Part shown: in pieces, positions 59,742-64,000 of the stretch
Position numbering within the stretch: position 1 is the stretch's first letter
Layout: every line of letters starts with the position of its first letter
NCBI GenBank assembly: GCA_026168455.1
Contig: CM047426.1
Location: 51,629,085-51,693,084, forward strand
DNA from: Theocolax elegans
Lineage: Eukaryota; Arthropoda; Insecta; Hymenoptera; Cerocephalidae
DNA: 64,000 bases
Direction of reading: 5' to 3'
Notes under the pieces: generated by a model
Told to the model about the DNA's origin: nothing
The model's database searches: none
The model's input: only the letters and a program-made list of their open reading frames with translations
Translations under genes and position numbers: made by a program

Positions 59742-60593
59742 ATAGTCAAACCGATCAGATAGTTGCTGGTATCCAATCGGATAACTGACTATTCGTTTTG
59801 GTACGACTCGGTGGATAGGACTTGTTGATGATAGGAGATGTTGTCGAACAGTACAAGTTTAAATGGAGACCTGTCAAGGTTATCGTGAAAGGTGTGGCTG
59901 GACCAGCACTTAAAGTCCTTGGCCTTATCGACATTCTATTCTGTGTAAAAGGCCTTGATGGCAATATCCAGCTGAAAATTGTAGAGAATATTGAGCATTC
60001 CATCATTCTCGGTATGGATTTTCTACAACATTGGAATATGGAAGTCAAACTAGCCGAAGCTATCTGGCGTATTGGCGAGAGTGATTGGAGACACTTCGTC
60101 AGAGATACAGCTCATGACATCGATTCGAGGATTTCCGCTGAATGTGCTGGTATAATTGAGATACAGGACGACCAGCGGAAACAAGTCAAAGAGTTAGTTG
60201 AAAGCCTACTCTTGCCCTCGAGAGACGTCCACGGCTTTACGACGTTAACGGAGCACCATATAGAGGTTGAGCCTGGTGCAAGACCGGTTCGTCATAAGCC
60301 AAGACGTATGTCTCCCAAGGTCCTCGAATTTGCCCAGAGTGAGGTCAAATAGATGTTTGACAAGGGCATTATCGAACCGAGTGCGTGTGATTGGTCAGCT
60401 GCTCCGGTCATCGTTCGCAAGGACGAAGGAAGTTATCGCTTCTGTATCGATTTTCGAGACCTTAATGCAGTCACAAAACGTGATTCTTATCCAATTCCTA
60501 ATATGGATACCATATTGGATAAGCTGCATAATGCAAGGTACATATCCAAAATCGATCTTAAGCGAAGCATACTTCCAAATATTAATGACCGAC
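59742..60593 (+). pseudogene. Pol segment, copy 1: protease without active site, start of reverse transcriptase
   Basis: Begins at the GATAGTCAAACCGATCAG marker. The protease region keeps its later strands (VKGVAGPALKVLGLID, then IILGMDFLQHWNMEVKL near 60,003-60,050). Where the catalytic Asp-Thr/Ser-Gly loop should be, it reads straight from VRLGG-stop-DLL to MIGDVVEQ, so the active-site residues are gone. A linker follows, with an in-frame TAG at 60,350-60,352, then the first reverse transcriptase motifs (GIIEPSACDWSAAPVIV, YRFCIDFRDLNAV, NARYISKIDLK). One extra A near 60,567, relative to copy 2, shifts the phase and ends the frame. Confidence 0.88.
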
Positions 60594-61249
60594 GATAGTC
60601 AAACCGATCAGATAATTGCTGGAATCCAATCGGATAACCGGCTATTCTTTTTGGTACGACTCGGTGGATAGGACTTGTTGATGATAGGAGATGTTGTCGA
60701 ACAGTACAAGTTTAAATGGAGACCTGTCAAGGTTATCGTGAAAGGTGTGGCTGGACCAGCACTTAAAGTCCTTGGCCTAATCGACATCCTATTCTATGTA
60801 GAAGGCCTTGATGGCAATATCCAACTGAGAATTGTAGAGAATATTGAGCATTCCATCATTCTCGGTATGGATTTTCTACAACATTGGAATATGGAAGTCA
60901 AACTAGGCGAAGCTATTGGCGTATTGGCGAGAGTGATTGGAGACACTTCGTCAGAGATACATCTCATGACATCGATTCGAGGATTTCCGCTGAATGTGCT
61001 GGTATAATTGAGATACAGGACGACCAGCGGAAACAAGTCAAAGAGTTAGTTGAAAGCCTACTCTTGCCCTCGGAGACGTCCACGGCTTTATCGCTTCTGT
61101 ATCGATTTTCGAGACCTTAATGCAGTCACAAAACGTGATTCTTATCCAATTCCTAATATGGATACCATATTGGATAAGCTGCATAATGCAAGGTACATAT
61201 CCAAAATCGATCTTAAGCGAGCATACTTCCAAATATTAATGACCGAGGC
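60594..61249 (+). pseudogene. Pol segment, copy 2 of an 853-bp tandem duplication
   Basis: Repeats copy 1 from the same marker with an offset of 853 bases and has the same protease active-site deletion. It differs by one missing C near 60,917, which shifts the phase. About 190 bases are deleted near 61,080-61,090, removing the end of the linker and the first reverse transcriptase motif. It continues in phase into the downstream polymerase, so the catalytic domain now follows a deleted N-terminus. Confidence 0.88.
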
Positions 61250-62651
61250 GAGCCGGCATTATACTGCATTTGCTGTACCAGGGTCGGGACTGTGGCAGTT
61301 CACGAGAATGCCGTTTGGCCTCATGAATGCTCCTATGACCTTTGCACGGCTTATAGATGCAATTTTCGGGCCTAAGGTGGAACCTCATGTGTTTGGTTAT
61401 CTAGACGACTTGATCGTCATTACCGAAACTTTTGAGGACCATGTAAAATGGCTCGAATACGTACTAAGGAGGTTGAATGACGCTCGACTCGAAGTGAATC
61501 GAGAGAAGTGTGAGTTTTTTTGTTCCAGTGTAACGTTCCTTGGGTACAAATTGGACGCGGACGGCTTGAGGCCTGACGAGGAACGAGTCGCCCCAGTCCT
61601 TAATTACCCTACTCCTCGTAATGTCAAACAGCTGAGATCCTTTCTCGGGATGGTAGGCTGGTACTCTCGATTCATTATTCGAGAAGCTGACATTAAAGCT
61701 CCTCTTACCAAGTTGATGCGTAAATACCAGGCTTGGGATTGGGGCGAGGAGCAGGAGGAGGCGTTTCGTCAGCTTAGAGTTGCGTTAGCTGAAGCGCCTC
61801 TATTAGCCCGTCCAGACTTTTCTAAGCCATTTACCATCCAAAGTGACGCTAGTGACTTAGCAATAGGTGCGGTGTTGACGCAACTGGACGACGAGGGTTT
61901 CGAGCATCCGATTGTCTACTTCAGCCGATTATTAAATCGCGCTGAACGTAATTACATGACAACGGAAAAAGAATGCTTGGCTCTCATATGGGCTATTAAG
62001 AGATTGAGACCATACATTGAGGCCTATCGATTCACGGCTGTGACTGACCATAGTGCTCTCAAATGGCTCAAAAATCTCAGAGAACCGTCGGGTAGGTTGG
62101 CACGATGGATACTTGAAATGCAGCAATGGGACTTTGAAATAGTGCATAAGAAAGGAGCCTTGCACTATGTCCCGGACGCGCTTTCTCGTGCCGTCAACCC
62201 AAACCCCGACGAAGAAGAGATTGCCTCGTTCGAAGTAATTACAGACCCATGGTATATTGCTAGATTAAACGATGTACGCTCATGCCCTCAGAAATTTCTG
62301 GAGTGGAAAATTGAGGATGATATGCTATATCATTTTACAAGTGATAAACTCTTGGACTCTGTAACAGAACGAGAAGAAGGCTGGCGCCTTGTTCTACCCT
62401 TAGAGCAGAGGAACCGAGTCTTAGTAGATTCTCATTTCCACCCATCCATGGGTCATATGGGAGTCGAAAAGACTTACGAACGTGTTGCAAGAGACTATTA
62501 TTGGCCAGGTGTTTACCACGATACCCGCCAATTTGTTTTACAGTGTCTGATCTGTCAGAGCTATAAGACGTCTCAAGCAGGTCCTCAAGGCTTGATGGGT
62601 AAACGGAACATTGAGAGACCCTGGGCTGTTGTGGCAGCAGACGTAATGTAG
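61085..62651 (+). pseudogene. Ty3/Gypsy reverse transcriptase, RNase H and integrase zinc-binding domain
   Basis: A long open frame (533 codons counted from 61,050). Reverse transcriptase motifs: YRFCIDF at 14-20, DLKRAYFQILM at 54-64, FTRMPFGLMNAP at 84-95, catalytic YLDD at 117-120 and FLGYKLDADGL at 163-173. RNase H: SDAS at 265-268, TEKECLAL at 305-312, TDHSAL at 332-337 and PDALSR at 375-380. The integrase HHCC region has His near 464 and 469 and Cys 499 and 502. All catalytic acids seen are intact. It ends in an in-frame TAG at 62,649-62,651, after which the same phase continues into the integrase core. The true N-terminal part was lost in the duplication. Confidence 0.94.
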
Positions 62652-63020
62652 CTTCCACGTAGTAAAAGTCAATACAAATACATCATAGTATTTCAAGACT
62701 TGTTTACAAGGTGGATAGAGCTCAAACCATTACGTACGGCGACCGGTAAGTCGGTGTCGAAATCATTCGAGGAACTCGTAGTCTTCCGTTGGGAAACGCC
62801 AGATTTCCTAATAACGGATAATGGGACTGAGTTCATTAACGGCATCATGTCGCGAATGCTGGAGGAGTATGGCATAAAACATATCAGAACCCCTCCTTAC
62901 CGACCACAAGCCAACCCGGCGGAGAGAACAAATAGAACGTTAAAAACGATGATTGCGACGTTTGTGGATTCGGATCATCGTGGGTGGGCACACACTTGCA
63001 CGAATTTCGCCATGCAATAA
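62652..63020 (+). pseudogene. Ty3/Gypsy integrase catalytic core
   Basis: It follows the TAG at 62,649-62,651 in the same phase. FQDLFTRWIEL contains the first catalytic Asp (62,697-62,699). LITDNGTEF has the second and NPAERTNRTLK has the Glu, 35 residues later, so the DDE triad is complete. The phase is lost near 62,985, and this frame ends with a TAA at 63,018-63,020 while the rest of the integrase continues in the overlapping frame. Confidence 0.9.
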
Positions 63021-63481
63021 ACACGGCAATGCAGTCAAGTACCAAAGTCTCACCCGCGTTCTTAAACTTCGGTCGTCATCCACAACCTGTGAAGAGTCTC
63101 CGCAGGGAAGTGGCAAAAAAGGGATTTAAGATCCTGGACAATCCCGAAGTATGGCTAGATCGTCTTAAAAGACTTGATGCTCTACGCGACTTGGTCAAGA
63201 AATACGTTGACGAGGAGCAAAGACGTCAAGAAAAGACCTACAACAGAAACAGACGTATTGCCTCGTTTCAAGTAGGAGATCTAGTCATGAGGAAGTGCCG
63301 AACGCTCTCCCAAGGTACGAAGGGCATATCTGTTAAACTGGCACCAAAGTATGACGGACCCTTCGAAGTTAAAGAAGTACTATCTCCAGTAATTCTGAGA
63401 CTAAAAGAGTCTGGTCGGAAACGGACCGAGGTACATATATCTGATGTAAAAAGATATGTACCACCTCGGGTTGTCAAGTAA
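62984..63481 (+). pseudogene. Ty3/Gypsy integrase, end of core and C-terminal domain
   Basis: A 165-codon frame overlapping the core in another phase. It starts with the HLHEFRHAINTAMQ segment that normally follows the core, then SPAFLNFGRHPQP. The C-terminal domain has FQVGDLVMRKCRTLS and ISVKLAPKYDGPFEV, then VHISDVKRYVPP at the end. This domain binds DNA in the family. The frameshift near 62,985 separates it from the catalytic acids. Confidence 0.9.
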
Positions 63482-63540
63482 AGCAGTAAGGTTGCGTATC
63501 GGTACGCATGAGAACAGTTATCGAAGGTTGGGCCTGGTAA

Positions 63541-63981
63541 CTGTATGCCAACCAGTCAGCAGCCGAACCATCACGGCAGGGGCGAGAAGAGAGCGAGGCT
63601 CAGCCAGTCCTTGTCCAACGAGTCAGTGGAAAGGGTAAGACCAAGACCTCTGTTCCGAAACCTCGTGGAGAGCAATCGCAGAGGGCTCGGACTAGCGACT
63701 TGCGACGGCCCGCCCCGATGGAAGTCGACGCTACGAGGATGGCTGGGCCATCTCGTCAGCCGATACCAAAGTCGGGAAATGGGTCTAAACCCCGTACATC
63801 TTCGGAGGTATCAGCTTCTTCAGCTGGGTCGACAGCACAATCCAGCAACGAGACGGACATTCTCAGGGAATGTCGTATGTTGCTGGAGGCTGCTGCCAAT
63901 CTCCCAGCTGATGTGGCACGAGATGTAGGACAGGAGGTTGTCCGTATCCTCAAGGACCGCATCCCTTCCCGCCACTGATTG
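63541..63981 (+). CDS. Hypothetical ORF between integrase and 3' end
   Basis: One phase is open for about 146 codons up to a TGA at 63,979-63,981. The first ATG in that phase is at 63,718 (PMEVDATRMAGPS region). The only ATG near the start (63,545) is in another phase that reads into an alternative 127-codon ORF. The C-terminal end, ILRECRMLLEAAANLPADV, looks helical and regular, so some of it may be coding. It resembles no envelope or known domain; there is no signal peptide or membrane segment. It could be a third ORF of the element broken by a frameshift, or an untranslated spacer. Confidence 0.35.
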
Positions 63982-63994
63982 AAGAGAGAAGAGG
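63981..63994 (+). promoter_or_regulatory. Candidate polypurine tract
   Basis: GAAGAGAGAAGAGG is an all-purine run after the last ORF, where a Gypsy element needs the primer for plus-strand synthesis. A TG-starting 3' LTR would be expected just beyond it, but the window ends. Confidence 0.55.
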
Positions 63995-64000
63995 ACAGCG

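Noticed and set aside
32676..62651. Reassigned or read-through TAG codons, since several broken frames have single in-frame TAG stops (32,676; 40,565; 47,847; 60,350; 62,649)
   Set aside because: TAA and TGA stops and frameshifts also occur in the same elements (57,331; the RNase H region), so ordinary decay explains the pattern.

Overview
The window looks like repeat-dense, probably heterochromatic nuclear DNA of an arthropod, most likely an insect. This rests on the mix of elements (R1-type and CR1/Jockey-type LINE remnants, Ty3/Gypsy elements with insect-type gag and pol, a Helitron remnant, tRNA-derived SINEs). No host protein-coding gene, tRNA or rRNA could be supported. Nothing here identifies the species. 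Coordinates of decayed elements are approximate to about 10 to 30 bases.

Layout. (1) Positions 1 to about 28,985 are one continuous satellite array of a roughly 65-bp monomer (on the order of 400 copies). It has several monomer subtypes arranged in recurring blocks, and it carries three copies of one tRNA-derived SINE at the same place in the same monomer. The right third is a tandem duplication of about 5.05 kb. (2) The array ends sharply at a 0.5-kb foldback element (28,986-29,502), followed by AT-rich DNA with a three-copy tandem repeat and a Helitron protein fragment on the minus strand (30,924-31,493). (3) 32,200-33,545 is a 5'-truncated R1-type LINE on the minus strand, next to a 1.02-kb foldback element lying in (TA)n. 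(4) 35,880-44,736 is a decayed Ty3/Gypsy element on the minus strand. Reading left to right it shows integrase, a broken RNase H region, reverse transcriptase with protease, gag in pieces, a long leader, a tRNA-Lys-type primer binding site and its 5' LTR. (5) 44,737-48,525 holds a second foldback, another palindrome, a second SINE family and a CR1/Jockey-type LINE fragment. (6) 48,530-51,530 is non-coding repeat DNA, including a four-unit array of strong GC-rich hairpins. (7) 52,073 to the right edge is a second Ty3/Gypsy element on the plus strand. It has a complete 5' LTR, an Arg-type primer binding site, a leader duplicated in tandem with a captured piece of foldback element, gag, a pol with an internal tandem duplication and a protease lacking its active site, integrase, an extra ORF and a purine tract at the very end. 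Its 3' LTR would lie just outside.

No mobile element here looks autonomous: every coding region has stops, frameshifts, truncations or lost catalytic residues. The most interesting structures are non-coding: the satellite's higher-order architecture with SINE time-stamps, two SINE families that share a 3' tail, foldback elements that sit in (TA)n, and the hairpin array at 50.16-50.93 kb.
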